Assembly: GCA_019009955.1 (NCBI GenBank)
Contig: CM032229.1
Location: forward strand, 84,777,001-84,841,000
DNA: 64,000 nt
Direction of reading: 5' to 3'
Origin: Riptortus pedestris
Taxonomy: Eukaryota; Arthropoda; Insecta; Hemiptera; Alydidae
Under the pieces are notes generated by a model. That model did no database searches. It had not been told where the DNA came from and saw only the letters and a list, made by a program, of their open reading frames with translations. A program made the position numbers and the translations under genes. Shown one piece after another: positions 1-11,296 of this stretch; position 1 is the stretch's first letter, and each line of letters begins with the position of its first letter.

Positions 1-108
1 AATCAGCTATTGAGGTTGTACTCATGACGGAATTTTCGATTTTTTTCTTCAAATGTCCATCGATCATACCTAGGAGATGACGAAAATGAGGTCCGTTCAA
101 AACTGTAT

Positions 109-202
<94 letters not shown>

Positions 203-959
203 ATCTATCTATCTATATATTTGTCTGTTACCGCCAAACTCGATATTTAGTCGTTTTATGTAAAAAGAAAGATCAAGTTCGTTAATGGCTGAAATCGGAC
301 CAGGGGGAGGGGGGTTTAAAGGGGGAGAATTTTGAAAATTCGAAATATCTCTGTTACTATAAGTCGGATCGAAAAAGTGTATAGAGTCAATCTTATTGAA
401 AATTAAATACACTATAAATGGTGTTATATACATTTATTCTCTGTCTTGAATATTAACCGAGATATTTACATTTTTCAGCCTTCAGTAAACCCCCACTTCT
501 ACTACATGGTGTTACATAAATAATGTTCTGTTATATAATAAATGATATTAATTGAAGCCTAAATACCAAATATTGTTTTCATTGAACTTTTATTTTGTGA
601 GATATATGCAAATACGTTCTGTTGACCCCACCGCCCCCTTCTTTTGTTTTTGGATTACTAAAATTTGAGTGATTTAGATAAAACTGATTCTGATTCATTA
701 CAAATTACACCACTAGCTATAGTAAATTGTTTTCAATAAAATTAATATGTTATATTCAAATATATTCCATTAATTGTTTGTCTTTCCGGTCTATCTATGC
801 AACACTACGAGGTTGGCTTGCCTGTTTGTTTACAATTCATCCTTGTATTGTACATTTACTGAGCATTCACGGTAGTGTTACCTGTATGTATATTTATCTA
901 TTGTAAACCTTCACGTGGGAAATCTGCTTAGTTTAAGCAGCCCCTGCGTGACGGACCTT
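1..959 (+). mobile_element. Helentron-like non-autonomous element, copy A (left end cut by window)
   Basis: Noncoding interspersed repeat. From left to right it has the left block (motif GAGGTTGTACTCATGAC near 12), a TC/TA microsatellite (103-200), a G-rich segment (GGGGGAGGGGGG near 303), the shared middle (ACCGAGATATTTACATTTTT near 457) and the right terminus GGGAAATCTGCTTAGTTTAAGCAGCCCCTGCGTGACGGAC ending near 956. The same order recurs in many copies in this window. The two ends and the 3' hairpin suggest a Helentron/HINE-type element; no coding capacity is seen. The class assignment is inference, while the repeat family is directly visible. Confidence 0.75.
103..210. repeat. (TC)n(TA)n microsatellite core of copy A
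   Basis: A TC run followed by a long TA run, then CTATC units. It sits at the same place (after GTTCAAAACTGTATATA) as the microsatellites of other copies. Open frames across it (IY/ER dipeptides) are artefacts. Confidence 0.95.
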
Positions 960-1640
960 TATTGGGATGACGTTGATGAAGGTGCTGTAAATGACATTTG
1001 CCCTACTTGTAGCGATGTAATGAGGTGAGTGACGGATTGTTTATTGAGTATGTGGCCAGCATGTGTAGATTAAACAGACAGGGAGGCCAGTCTAGACTAG
1101 TATTGTGGATTAGGAGGGAAGCTAGGGCCTAGCCCTGTCTGTGGCGAGCTCTGTCAGTAATTAATTCCGCTTGTAGAGCTGTCGGCTTATGAATGGGACC
1201 GGCCGGCTCACCTGTTGCCCCCGGCTACTCTCTTTCCATTCAGCCAATCCTTCACCTCACTCCTCTGTCAATTCTTCTCTCCTCTCCCATTGTTTGTCTT
1301 TCTGTCCTCCAACCCACTTGTACTATTCCTTTTTTGGGAGTTTCGTACTCTCACTCAGTCGGAGCTTCCAAATTGTTTTCTTTTCTCTTTTCGTTTTCCT
1401 ATAAACCACGGCTCCCAAGAAAAAAAAGAAAGATCGCTGTTAGTAAAAGCTACTGTCATAAAGTATTTTTTAATTAATTAAATAAGCTTTCTTGTATATT
1501 AGAATGGAAAGGCATCCGGTGGTATGTAATATAATTGTTATTTTATCAATTATGTTATTATATGATATGGTGATATGTAATATAATTGATAATGTATAAT
1601 TGAAAGGCATTCACGAGTGTGTATGAGGGAGAAGTTTTAA
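960..1640. other. unassigned sequence with a coding-like scrap and a GC-richer patch
   Basis: After the right end of copy A, 957-1024 reads as a short acidic frame containing CPTC and ends at a consensus GTGAGT donor. 1170-1400 is GC- and pyrimidine-rich and shares GCCGGCCG and GCTGTCGGC words with 4050-4080, so it may be a repeat. The small frames at 1189-1481 have no recognisable product. Confidence 0.3.
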
Positions 1641-2515
1641 AAAAAAAAAAACCAACTATATTTAATCTAAATCTCAATTATTTTAAATTCATTATATATG
1701 CATACTCCATTTTATTCAACAATTTATTTATTTTTATTATATTTTGTTTAATATGTATTGATTTCCCTAATATCCAAGTTTATTTTTTCAATTCTCACGT
1801 TTTAGTTTTTTAAATTGTTTTGGATTTTATATTTTGTTCGTTTCTTTGTTGTGTTCGATTTCAATTAATTGGTCAATTTCTATTATTTGTGTTCCATTTT
1901 TGTTTTACGATTCATTTCTGCTTTTCTGTTCCATTTTGTTTTCTATTTATGTTTTGTGTTCCATATCTGTTATTGGTTTTCTATTTTGTTTTTGTGTTCC
2001 ATTTCTGTTTCTGTTTATCATTTTGGTTTTGTGTTCCATTTCTGTTTTTCTGTTCCATTTGTGAATTTTGTTTTTCCATTTTGTTTTTGTGTGTCCATTT
2101 CTCTTTTTTGTTCCAATTTTGGTTTTGTGTTCCATTTCTGTTTTTCTGTTGCATTTTTGTATTTTGTTTTTGTACTCCATTTCCGGTTTTTGTTTTTCAT
2201 TTAGTTTTTGTGTTCCATTTCTGTATTTGGTTTTTCCATTTGGTTATTGTGTTCCATTCCTGTTTTTCGTTTCAGTTCTGCTGTCTGTTCCAAATTTGTT
2301 TTCTATTTCTGTTTTGTGTTCCATTTCTGTTTTTCATATTTAATTTCTGTTTCGTGTTGTTTTTCTAGTTTTCGTGTTCAATTTATGCTATGTGGTTTTA
2401 TTTTCGTTTAAATTAATTTTGTTTCTTTTTTTTTTTTTTTAATTTTATACAGTTTGTTTTTCTAAGCAACATCGACACAGCTGCAAAGCTAAAATAATAG
2501 AATAAAATAGAATGG
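1640..2515 (+). mobile_element. LINE 3' UTR fragment related to the I-clade element at 25-26.3 kb
   Basis: The segment TCTCAATTATTTTAAATT (near 1670) with a following CTCCATTTTA matches the 3' UTR of the I-clade LINE at 26030-26075. The end (AGCAACATCGACACAGCTGCAAAGCT then AATAAAATAGAAT, 2465-2512) resembles the end of that LINE before its A-rich tail. The middle is expanded into a T-rich minisatellite. No coding part remains. Assignment rests on these visible similarities. Confidence 0.45.
1875..2370. repeat. T-rich minisatellite (TTTTGTGTTCCATTTCTG-like units)
   Basis: About 25 imperfect repeats of an 18-nt-type unit, TTTGTGTTCCATTTCTG, alternating with TTTTTCTGTTCCATTT variants. All three plus frames stay open and give Phe/Cys/Val-rich strings that mimic a membrane protein (1820-2368). 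This is a side effect of a repeat with no stop triplets, not a gene. Confidence 0.9.
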
Positions 2516-3083
2516 AAAGGATGCATTGAAGCATAGCCTCCGGGGTAATACAATGACAGAGCGTTTAGGTATTGGAGAATTAAACATTACAACACATTTG
2601 CCTATCGCATCGTTTTAACTATTCTTATATAAACCAGGCATCGTGTGAAAACTTCTCCTGTGGCCAAACTGGACAGTAATTATGTCATTGGTCAGATATT
2701 GACTTTTCCACTCTGTTAGCTACGTCTCTTCAATCGCCTTGTCCCTTATTAATCTAATTTCATTATTTGGAAAACAATTCCATCCTAAGTTAACGGTAAA
2801 AGTCATCGAAAAATGAAATCTACCTAATTACATTGAGGTTTGAAGAACAACTCTAGTGATGAACAAAGGAGTTGTAACATGTCAGCTCATGAACATGATA
2901 AACAGTATGTCCATTCTCCGGGTCATATCACTGTGATTTGTTGAGTTGGTGTTTACCCTGCTTATTCACAGACTTTGTTGATCACTCACTGAATAAGGTA
3001 CGTATCTCCATGCCCGCCTAATTTTAATAAGTGAGGCTTCAAAACTATTTTTTGAGCTACCTCAAATCCTACATTATTGCCTT
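2516..3083. other. no recognisable feature
   Basis: AT-rich sequence between the LINE tail and Helentron-like copy B. I found no coding frame, repeat or structured RNA that I can support. Confidence 0.5.
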
Positions 3084-3580
3084 TTAGCAGATTTCCTTTG
3101 ACAGATTTTGACTTCGGGTTACAAACGCATTCTTAACAACAATTATTGTTTGATCGTTACCAAACTCGACATTTAGTCGTTTTATGTAAAAAGAAAGATC
3201 AAGTTCGTTAACGGCTGAAATCGGACCAGGGGAAGGAGGGTTTAGAAGAGGAGAATTTTGAAAAATCGAAATATCCCCGTTACTATACGTCGCGACGCGT
3301 CGGATCGAAAAAGTGTATATAATCAATCGTATTGAAAATTAAATTTACTATAAATATTGTTACATACATTTCTTCTCTATCTTGAATATTAACCGAGATA
3401 TTTGCATTTTTAAGTTTTCAACAAACCTCCAGTCCTACTCATGTCATATTTACTATTAGCTGTTATATTGTGAAGCCTATTATTTAAATCCTAAATACTT
3501 ACGTTTTGAATTAGATGCAAATTGCTTTTGCCCGTGTGAAATCTGCTTAGTTTACGCAGCCCCTGCGCGACGGACTTTTT
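3084..3580 (+). mobile_element. Helentron-like element, copy B (internally deleted)
   Basis: Starts with TTAGCAGATTTCC (3084) and ends with AATCTGCTTAGTTTACGCAG, the hairpin partner CTGCGC and GACGGAC followed by T5 (3539-3580). The left block and microsatellite are missing, so the sequence jumps to the ACCAAACTCGACATTTAGTCG section. Both termini are present, which helps define the element ends. Confidence 0.75.
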
Positions 3581-4306
3581 ATATTTTCTGGAAATATCCA
3601 AATAATTATTTGACATTTAAATGTTGACATAATTAATTTATTTTTTTGTTTCGGCCTTTCGTTAATATTTATATCAATTTCAATGGCAATGAATTTCAGC
3701 CTTATTTATAACGTGTTTTTATTAACGGGAAAATATTGAGATGATGTAATTTATGTGGCTTTCTTGAACTTACTTGTGGAATAAAAATATCTGCATATCA
3801 AAATGCATTTCCATAAAATCGAGTGATTGGTGAGGAGTTTCATTGAACGTATTAGTGTATAAGTGATTGAAAATTTACACCTAAACAGCACGCACTAAGC
3901 AAAAGGGGAACGTGAAGGAAATCATTATGATCTCAATATCTAATCACTGGGTTTGACAGTCGTATTAATGAAAGGTACACATTTATCTTAAGGTGAAGTG
4001 GCAAGGTTGTGGTGGTGCCAAACCTTGTAACTGGTGATAAGAGGGAGTGGGTGCTGAGCCGGCCGGTGGGGCTGTCGGCGATACTACGGTTCCTTTTCCC
4101 TCTACGGTTCCATGTACCTCTACTCTATCTCCTCCTGGCTTCTTCGCATTCTCGCGCCGTCAGTCTATAATGCATATTTCAGTTCGTCGCCACATTTCCG
4201 AAATCCCCCCTCTGCCCCGTCTGATCAAGCCGTTAACGAAATTGATCTTTAGTTTTTGCATGAAACGCTTATATATATCGAGTTTCGTAACAATAAAACT
4301 AAAAAT
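3581..4306. other. unassigned sequence
   Basis: AT-rich until about 4040, then a GC-richer patch (4040-4220) containing GAGCCGGCCGG and GCTGTCGGC, words shared with 1170-1200. The 139-codon frame at 4047-4466 runs from this patch into the SINE and is not credible as a gene. Confidence 0.4.
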
Positions 4307-4525
4307 GGGGGCTCAGGTTAGCCATGCGAGTTTAAGCATTGGCCTTAACTCAGATGATAACCCTAGAGAGGCGATTTCGATTCCCTCCTGGGCAATAGGA
4401 CTTTATTTAGTGGCGATCTCATTAAATAAAACCCTTAGTCCCACTCTGGCTAGAAAAGGGTGGTAACCTCGTCCCAATTAGCCATAGTAGCAAAAAGTGG
4501 ACGTTAATAAATAATAATAATAAAC
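4307..4525 (+). mobile_element. tRNA-derived SINE, copy 1
   Basis: Begins GGGGGCTCAGGTTAGCCATG. It has a box A-like TTAGCCATGCGAG and a box B-like TTTCGATTCCC about 60 nt further on, then a unique body containing CTAGAAAAGGGTGGTAACCT and AGTGGACGTTAAT, and ends in a (TAA)n tail. Three further copies occur in the window (19815-20021 minus, 20285-20392 plus, 50807-51037 plus). The box order and TAA tail are typical of tRNA-derived SINEs; the source tRNA cannot be named. Confidence 0.8.
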
Positions 4526-4539
4526 AAAAATGGCGACCA

Positions 4540-4672
4540 CCAGAGCGGTAGCAGACAAATATGTATATGTAGTTTTGAACAGACCTCATTTTCGTCATCT
4601 AGGTATGATCGATGGACATTCGAGAAAATGTTTCAAACTTATCGTCATGAGTACAACCTCAATAGCTAAAAT
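4540..4672 (-). mobile_element. Helentron-like element, left-block fragment (copy C)
   Basis: Reverse complement of the left block: the microsatellite side is at about 4560-4575 and the TCATGAGTACAACCTCAATAGCT end at 4646-4669. Only the first ~130 bp of the element is present, truncated inside the TA core and abutting the SINE tail. Confidence 0.7.
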
Positions 4673-4844
4673 ATGGTAAAACAGGGGGTCTGTTCAGTAT
4701 ATGTGTATATAAAATTGTAACTCCTCTCTGTACATCGATTTTTTCCTCAAAATTTCACAATCTTTTTCTTTTCACATGCTATAGACACGATATCTGCAAT
4801 TTGTGGCTTTGCGTCTGTTTGCTGGTACCTGTTCAAGTCTATAC

Positions 4845-5425
4845 TGCTGAACCGAATTTTGTAAAACTTGGTATGTATATTACTACTAACCCAACTTTAG
4901 GCTACGCTAATATTCTTAGAGTCGAACAGAAGTGAGGCTTGTAGGAGAGGTCTGAAATAGAAAATCGCTATATTTCATTTCCTATTGGTTTTTTTTTTCG
5001 AAGGTGCACACATCAAAAGTTCTTTATTTTGTTATTAAAGTGACTTTTGTTACATACACTTTTGATGTTTACCAAAATATAAATGATATACGCTAGAAAC
5101 TATAGCTGGAGTCAACTATTTTATTGGACAGTAATGACTGAACCGAACTAAACAAAACTTGGCATGTGAATTAGCATTAACTCTTCCATGACTATAAGCT
5201 GTATCAAAATTTCTAGACGCCCAAGAGTGGGGATTATAAGGCAGGCATTTATGAAATATCGCCGTATTTTGTTTTCTTTTGATTTCTTGGCAAACATGCA
5301 CATATCAGAAGGTGTTTATTTTGTTATTTAGAGCAACGTTTGTTATACACCTTTGTCGTATAATGATGTATAAACGAGATACACGCTAAAAACACTACTG
5401 TGAGTCAACAATTTTATTAGTACTC
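4845..5425. repeat. diverged tandem duplication, about 290-bp unit
   Basis: Two head-to-tail units. Each starts with CTGAACCGAA (4847, 5137), continues through a conserved AAAACTTGG, a TGCACA..ATCA.AAG..TTTATTTTGTTATT block (near 5005, 5295), and ends with GAGTCAAC.ATTTTATT (near 5110, 5402). The units are roughly 65-75% alike by eye. The 61-codon minus frame at 5116-5301 has no recognisable product. Confidence 0.7.
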
Positions 5426-6204
5426 ATTAAAGTGATTTTAAAAGTACGCATATTATGACAAGTGATATCATATTTTTAGACTTTTATGATAGTTCTAAGT
5501 ATGATTCGGGGGGTTATAAATTTCCGCCTCCCTCTTACCTAATTTGTATTTTATTACAATTAGAAAATAACTTCGTTATTTATTTCCAATAGAAATGTAA
5601 ACTATGAGAGGATTTCGATTATTTAATTTTTATAATGTATTATTTAACTCAAATTCATGCTGAATTTGTACAACATATGATAGCAGAGGTTGTACTGAAT
5701 CAAACTCTTTAATTCTGGCATATCATACGAAATGTCTATGTACTTATCTATAACTATTAACCGTTACTTGGTAATATTACTATGTCAAAAAACAATGTGC
5801 GTTTAAATTCAATATGATTGTTTAAATTGTTATTCAGTTTGCAGGGAGGGCTACAATCTCTTCCGCTCACCTTGCTTGTTTGTTGAATGTAAATAATTGT
5901 ATGTAATTATTTTTAGGGTACCACTGTTATTTATTTACTTCAGGTATATAAATTATTAGACAATTCGAATTGTTTAATATTTGTAATAAATAATTTAAGT
6001 AAAACAATGTTGCTAACCCTCAAGCCGCGGAGGAGCGCATGTTGTAGGGAGGCTAACACAGTTAATTGTGTTAACATATTTACTGTTAAACACTATTGGA
6101 ATTGTTTTATACTCACTACAGACTCTTACTAAACAATGCGTTCACGGATTGGTTTTTGACATGTAATATGTACATTATAGATTTGAATTATTCACGGTTG
6201 CTAA
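5426..6204. other. no recognisable feature
   Basis: AT-rich sequence with TTATTTA-type words. I see no gene, RNA or mobile-element terminus. Confidence 0.5.
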
Positions 6205-6345
6205 ACTATGGAGAGGGATAGATTAGGAACTCATTGTAATTTATCCATCAAAACCAAAATTTCTATTCTACAAGTCCTCTACAGATGCCTGGGTCTTACG
6301 GATAAACAATACGCTCAGCCGTGGAGTGTCATTGTACACATGAAG
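6205..6345 (+). pseudogene. short non-LTR reverse transcriptase relic
   Basis: The frame starting at 6208 contains LSIKTKISILQVLYR followed by a degraded region. This resembles the conserved LSxKxKLxLYKxxxRPxLTYxxPVW segment just after the RT domain in Jockey/I-type LINEs. Nothing else of the RT is readable around it, and it runs straight into a Helentron-like copy. Family assignment is from memory of that motif and is tentative. Confidence 0.35.
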
Positions 6346-6384
6346 CCTTGCTATAAAAATACCATCATTATTCAGTCAACAATT

Positions 6385-6640
6385 ATTTTAGAGGAGAACA
6401 TAAAAAATTCAAAATATATTCTTTACTATTAGTTGGATCGAACATTGTATGTAACCAATCTCAATACAAATTTACGTTGAGATTTTTGCATTTTTTAATT
6501 TTTAGCCATCAGTAAACCCCCAAATTATGAAACGTCTTGTTTCAAGCTTAAATATCAAATTTTGTTTTTAACAGATTTTTAATAGATGAGATACATACAA
6601 ATTACGTTGCGTGATGTCATAAATTAAGATTTTACCTTCT
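6385..6640 (+). mobile_element. Helentron-like element, diverged partial copy (D1)
   Basis: Contains the middle section (AGTTGGATCGAACATTGTATGTAACCAATCT near 6430, TTTAGCCATCAGTAAACCCCCA near 6502, GAGATACATACAAAT near 6588). It lacks both termini and has a GATGTCATAAATTAAGATTTT extension shared with the diverged copy at 13.4 kb. Confidence 0.55.
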
Positions 6641-6721
6641 TGACTCGAAACCATTGTCTTGATATTTATTTAGGTTTGAGCTACTATTTCATTCGAAACC
6701 TGCATCGAGCGTACACAATTA

Positions 6722-7355
6722 TCTCGGGATTTCTCCGTTACTATACGTCGGATCGAAAAAATGCATAGAAGCGATCTTATAGAAAATTACATGTACTACA
6801 AATATTGTTATATACATTTATTCCCTATCTTGAATATTAACCGAGATATTTGCATTTTCACTTTTCAGCATTCAGCAAACCCCCATTTCTACTCATGTTA
6901 CATAAACAATACTCGATTATATTATAAACCACTTCATTCAAAGCCTAAATACCAAATATTATTTGCAAGAGACATTTATTATACGAGATACATGCAAATA
7001 TGTTCTGGTGACCCCCCCCCCTCCCTTCTTAAATTTTTGGACTACTTAAATTTGATTGATTGAGGTAATAATTATTCTGATTCATTATAAATTTCTGTAA
7101 TACATATAGTAAATAATTTTCAATCATTAATACGTTATATTTAGATATATTAATTGTTGTTCTTTTCGGTAAGAAGTTGGCAGAACTGTTTGTTTACATT
7201 TCAGATGTTTTCCGTCGGGAGGTTTCTTATTATCGTTTGTATTTATTTACTTAATATTCACTGTGTTGTTGTGTTACCGGTATGTAGATTTATCTATTGT
7301 TAAACTTCACGCGGGAAATCTGCTTAGTTTACGCAGCCCCTGCGTGATGAACTTT
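6722..7355 (+). mobile_element. Helentron-like element, copy D2 (right two thirds)
   Basis: Picks up at TTTCTCCGTTACTATACGTCGG and runs through the middle to a full right terminus (GGGAAATCTGCTTAGTTTACGCAGCCCCTGCGTGATGAAC then a T run, 7313-7358). The frames at 6761-7063 and 7263-7481 lie in or run out of this repeat and are not genes. Confidence 0.7.
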
Positions 7356-8149
7356 TTTTCCCTTGCAGACTCGAGATCCCGTTTGGCAGCCCTGTACCGA
7401 CACTTGCATTCCTTTCACAAACTACCTAGTAGTTCTGTGAACAGCAGCTGTTACTCTCAAAGCACTATTGAGGTTAGCTAGGGTCCCCCAGCTCCAACGT
7501 GCTGAGCTATGCACTTATCTCCCCTATCTTGTTAGTTTAACATGAACATAGAGTATTGTGGTACCGAACCAATGTGTAATCATTACATAAGGCTGTTCCT
7601 TAGACAAGGTTAAAATATTAATTGTTTTTAATCGTTAAGTCCATTTTAGTCAGTACAATTGAAAGTCAGCAAATGCGGATTTTGAAATAATTGACTGTCT
7701 GTGTCTGGATTGCTTAAAAATCTATTATAGGCAGTATTTCAAGGGTATTATCCTATAAAACTTCACAAAACGGGGTAAATGCGTTCGGTTTTAATCACGG
7801 ACTGAACCGAAAAAATGCAGATTGGTCGAGATTAAACTGAATCTAGCTTCTCTTGACAAATAATTCATTTTAATTGGTGGTTTGTCAAGATATTATCCAT
7901 TTGTACTTTCTGAAATATGTATCTTACAACAACCAATCTTCAATCATGCTCTCTTAATAAAGTCTCATTAAAATTTACTATGGTGAACTAAATATATAAA
8001 AGAAGATTTTCAACTTGAATGCTAGTCATAGTATATAATGACAAAAAAAAATAAAGGACGTAAAAAAAAAATCTTCCTTTGTTGGTGTCATAACAGAATT
8101 TTTGTGAAAGCTTTATTTAAGTTTTCCCAGATAGTTTTCACATCGATTT
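7356..8149. other. unassigned sequence
   Basis: A GC-richer 120 bp (7360-7520) follows the repeat end, then AT-rich sequence with no recognisable content. Confidence 0.4.
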
Positions 8150-8960
8150 CATTATTATTTCTTTAAATGTAAGTTTATAAAATTTCTCCAGAATTTCCTT
8201 GAAAATACTCTTTCGTTTTTTGATATCCATACGCGACTCTTGTCGTTTAATTGTTTTATAGTCCAGTCTAATAGGTCAATAATAAGATTCAACCTCGGAA
8301 TGAGAGAAAATAAGCTGAAAACTCGTATAGATCTCTTTTTTTGGAACTGTATAAGTTGTCTAAAATCTCTCATAAAATCTCGTTTTTCCAATGGTTCTGC
8401 AATCAGCGTCACATATACTTGACATATCATGAAATGCTAAATGCAAAAACATAAATATTTTTCTTCGATTAACAGTATGGGCACAATCAAGACCAACAGC
8501 AAGAAGGAACCATAATAGTCCAGTCATTAGTGGTCTCACCAGAGATAATGAGCTGACATCTCTTATATTATAGACGTTTATTTTGGTATTCTAAGAGTTT
8601 GGGAAGGTTTTAATTTTAATTAGGACTTAGAGATTTTAATTCATTCGGCTTATTCTGAAATTGATCAATAAATAAGTTTTAGGTTCTTACACCCCTTCAA
8701 CGGCCTCATAGGAAATAAGTCGGCAATTAATTGTTCAGTTAACTCATTTAACATAGAATCTTCAATCTTCATGTCTTCGAAGATCATTACAAATGTAAGT
8801 CGTAATAATGTGTGGCCTATGATACTTCTTGAATAAGCGTGGCCATTCCAAATTTTTTTCAACTGAATTCGTAGCATATATTTTACCTAGAGCTTCTTTG
8901 AGTCCACTTCCGCCCGTTATATACCCTATGGATCCAAGAAAGGACAAGAACATATAAAAT
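8150..8960 (-). pseudogene. broken minus-strand reading frames of an unidentified protein
   Basis: Three minus-strand frames (8155-8430, 8665-8877, 8762-8953) have protein-like composition. The last two overlap in different frames and read as one sequence broken by a frameshift: GSIGYITGGSGLKEALGKIY in one frame continues with NGHAYSRSIIGHTLLRLTF in the other. I recall similar unnamed repeat-borne proteins in arthropod genomes but cannot name the family. The frameshift and stops show it is not functional. Confidence 0.35.
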
Positions 8961-9340
8961 CCTCCTAATTAATGTAACTACTGTCTTACATATTTCTGAG
9001 TTAGCATCCGATGCAGCGTGCTTTAGTGTAAATAGGTTGATCAAACGTTTTTGGCTTTTAATATTCCCATATTTGCATGGTAATTTAAAATAGTTTAAAT
9101 TGTGTTTACGTTACTGGTAGGATGATCAATAAAAGGAAGGAAGTTAACCTGAGAAGTAGACTAATTCTTATTATTTTTAGTGAACTGTTCAAGAAAGCCA
9201 TTCCCCAGGGAACGATGAAATATTCTTTCACTTTCCTTCTAACAACAAAAAAAAATCAATTCTATTAACTCCTATTCTGTTAATGCTCGGCCATCATTTT
9301 GATTTTCGATTTGAATTTTACTGCTGCTAATTCTTTTGCA

Positions 9341-9341
<1 letters not shown>

Positions 9342-9399
<58 letters not shown>

Positions 9400-9405
9400 A
9401 TATAT
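9342..9405. repeat. (TA)n microsatellite
   Basis: TA run with one TTTA interruption. It is the left part of a TA tract that was later split by a solo LTR and a Tc1 element and resumes at 10014-10040 and 11300-11351. Confidence 0.95.
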
Positions 9406-10013
9406 TGTTACGTTTTATTACCAAAACCAGTAATAAGCGTTTTTAATAAGAGTTCTTTTGGATTGCAAAATTAAATACTCGGAAGTTTCACAGTTTTTAT
9501 CACTGCACAATTTATTTCACAATGCACAATACACCTGGAAATTATTCCCAATTACTACTCACAGTATACACTGATAGCGTCACTGTTCTTCAGATTACAC
9601 AGTCCAATAATTCACTCACTGTCAATGAAATTCACAACAAGACGGCACTGCACTATCCTTTACTTCGCGGGACCGCACTGTCCTTTACTTCGCGGCACTA
9701 AACTGTTACTTACAGTCACGGCACAACACTGCTCTTCTTATAAAAACTCTTTACAGCACTGCACTAAGTCGCACTGTAGCACTGATGTGAACATCAAGAC
9801 AGGTGAGAATAAAACTGACTGGCTCGCGGCTGGCTGGTTCTTTATATAGGTCGTCGGCATACATCAAAGGGGAATTCCCTGGACCATTCGACGCGGGACT
9901 CAACGGGTCTAGTAGGGGCTCGACCCTCTGTCGGCTTCTTTGATCTATCTTGCACTTCCCAAATACGCCACTCTCTCTCAGAAGAATTATTCATGTATTT
10001 AATTTTCGCAACA
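9406..10013 (-). mobile_element. solo LTR (Gypsy-type ends)
   Basis: A 608-bp block bounded by TGTTACG and CGCAACA (5'-TG...CA-3') inside a TA tract; the flanking ATAT could be the target duplication but is uninformative there. On the minus strand it has a TATA box (CTATATAAAG, near 9840-9850) with a TCAGTTTTAT initiator about 32 nt downstream, then a GC-rich R/U5-like part and AATAAA just before the terminal CGTAACA. This spacing is that of an LTR promoter. No internal retroelement sequence flanks it, hence solo LTR. The 74-codon plus frame within it is incidental. Confidence 0.65.
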
Positions 10014-10042
<29 letters not shown>

Positions 10043-10044
<2 letters not shown>

Positions 10045-11296
10045 GTGCTGTGATAAAATTGGCTTAATTTTTTACTTATTATTTTGCTACGATTCCTGAA
10101 TGTATTGTGCATTTAACTTTCTAATGTAAAAATGTGTACAGTGGTGGATAAAAGGATTTATAACTGCTTTTCAATATTGTCACTATTAGGTTCTAAATTC
10201 TTTTTATAATTCTTTCTATCGACATCATCATAATGTTTACATTATTATCATCTCTTTCTTTTGAAATCAGTATAAATGTTCAGTTGGAAGGTACAACATA
10301 TTTGTGAAAACAAAAAAAACGTTTTTATTCATAGAATGCTGCGTTTTTTCAAACAGTAAGTAAAATTTATAGTGTAAAATAATTTTCCTTAATAAACTTA
10401 TTTTTTTTTCTGTACTTTAAACTAACTGATTTTCAGGAAAGGGCGAAAATTAATCTTCTTGATAGACAGAAAGTGATTATTTTGTATCAGCAGGGCCTTA
10501 ATATTCGTGAAAGTCAAAGGCTAGTGAAAAGTTCTATTTCAGGAATACACTATATTATTAAAAAATTTAAAAACAGCAAGTGTATTGTGGACTTAAAACG
10601 TTCTGGGGGCCAGGAGAGGAGTATTTGGAAGAATGCTTAAATCCAACTATGAAGCATGGAGGAGGTTCTATAATGGTTTAGGGTTGCTTCTCCGGCTATG
10701 GAGTAGGAGATCTTGTGAGAATAGAAGGGAAAATGGATGCTAAAAAATATCACAGTATTCTTACATCTAACGCAATACCATCTGGGTTGAGGCTTATAGG
10801 GCCGGGATTTGTTTTGCAGCATGACAATGATCCAAAGCATACAGCCAGAACTATTAAAGATTATTTGGCAAGAAAAGAAGAACAGGGACAGTTAAAATGT
10901 ATGGAATGGCCACCTCAGAGTCCTGTTTTTAATGTTATAGAGCATTTGTGGGAATTACTTGATAGAAAAAGAATTGAAAGGCAACCAAATTCTTTAGAAG
11001 AGCTGTGGAGAATCCTAAAAGAAGAATGGGAAAAAATTTCCCCTGATTACATAGCCTCTTTAATTTCTATTGTTAAAGATAGATTGCCGAGAGCCAAAAG
11101 AAATAAAGGAGGACATACTAGATACTAATTTTTTGTTTGTGCTATATGGTTATTAAATATATTTTCGCTGCAATATTATGTGGGTGGTATTTTTAATTAA
11201 ATAAAATATTTGTTTCGCAATAATTTTGTTTTTTTTCCTTTTCTTCCAACTTAGATTATTTAAAAAATTACTTTGTTCAAAGACATTTTCACAGCA

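Noticed and set aside
1820..2368. 182-codon plus-strand frame resembling a multi-span membrane protein
   Set aside because: Produced by a minisatellite lacking stop triplets; all three plus frames are open and hydrophobic.
4047..4466. 139-codon plus-strand frame
   Set aside because: Spans a GC-rich patch and a SINE; no recognisable protein content.
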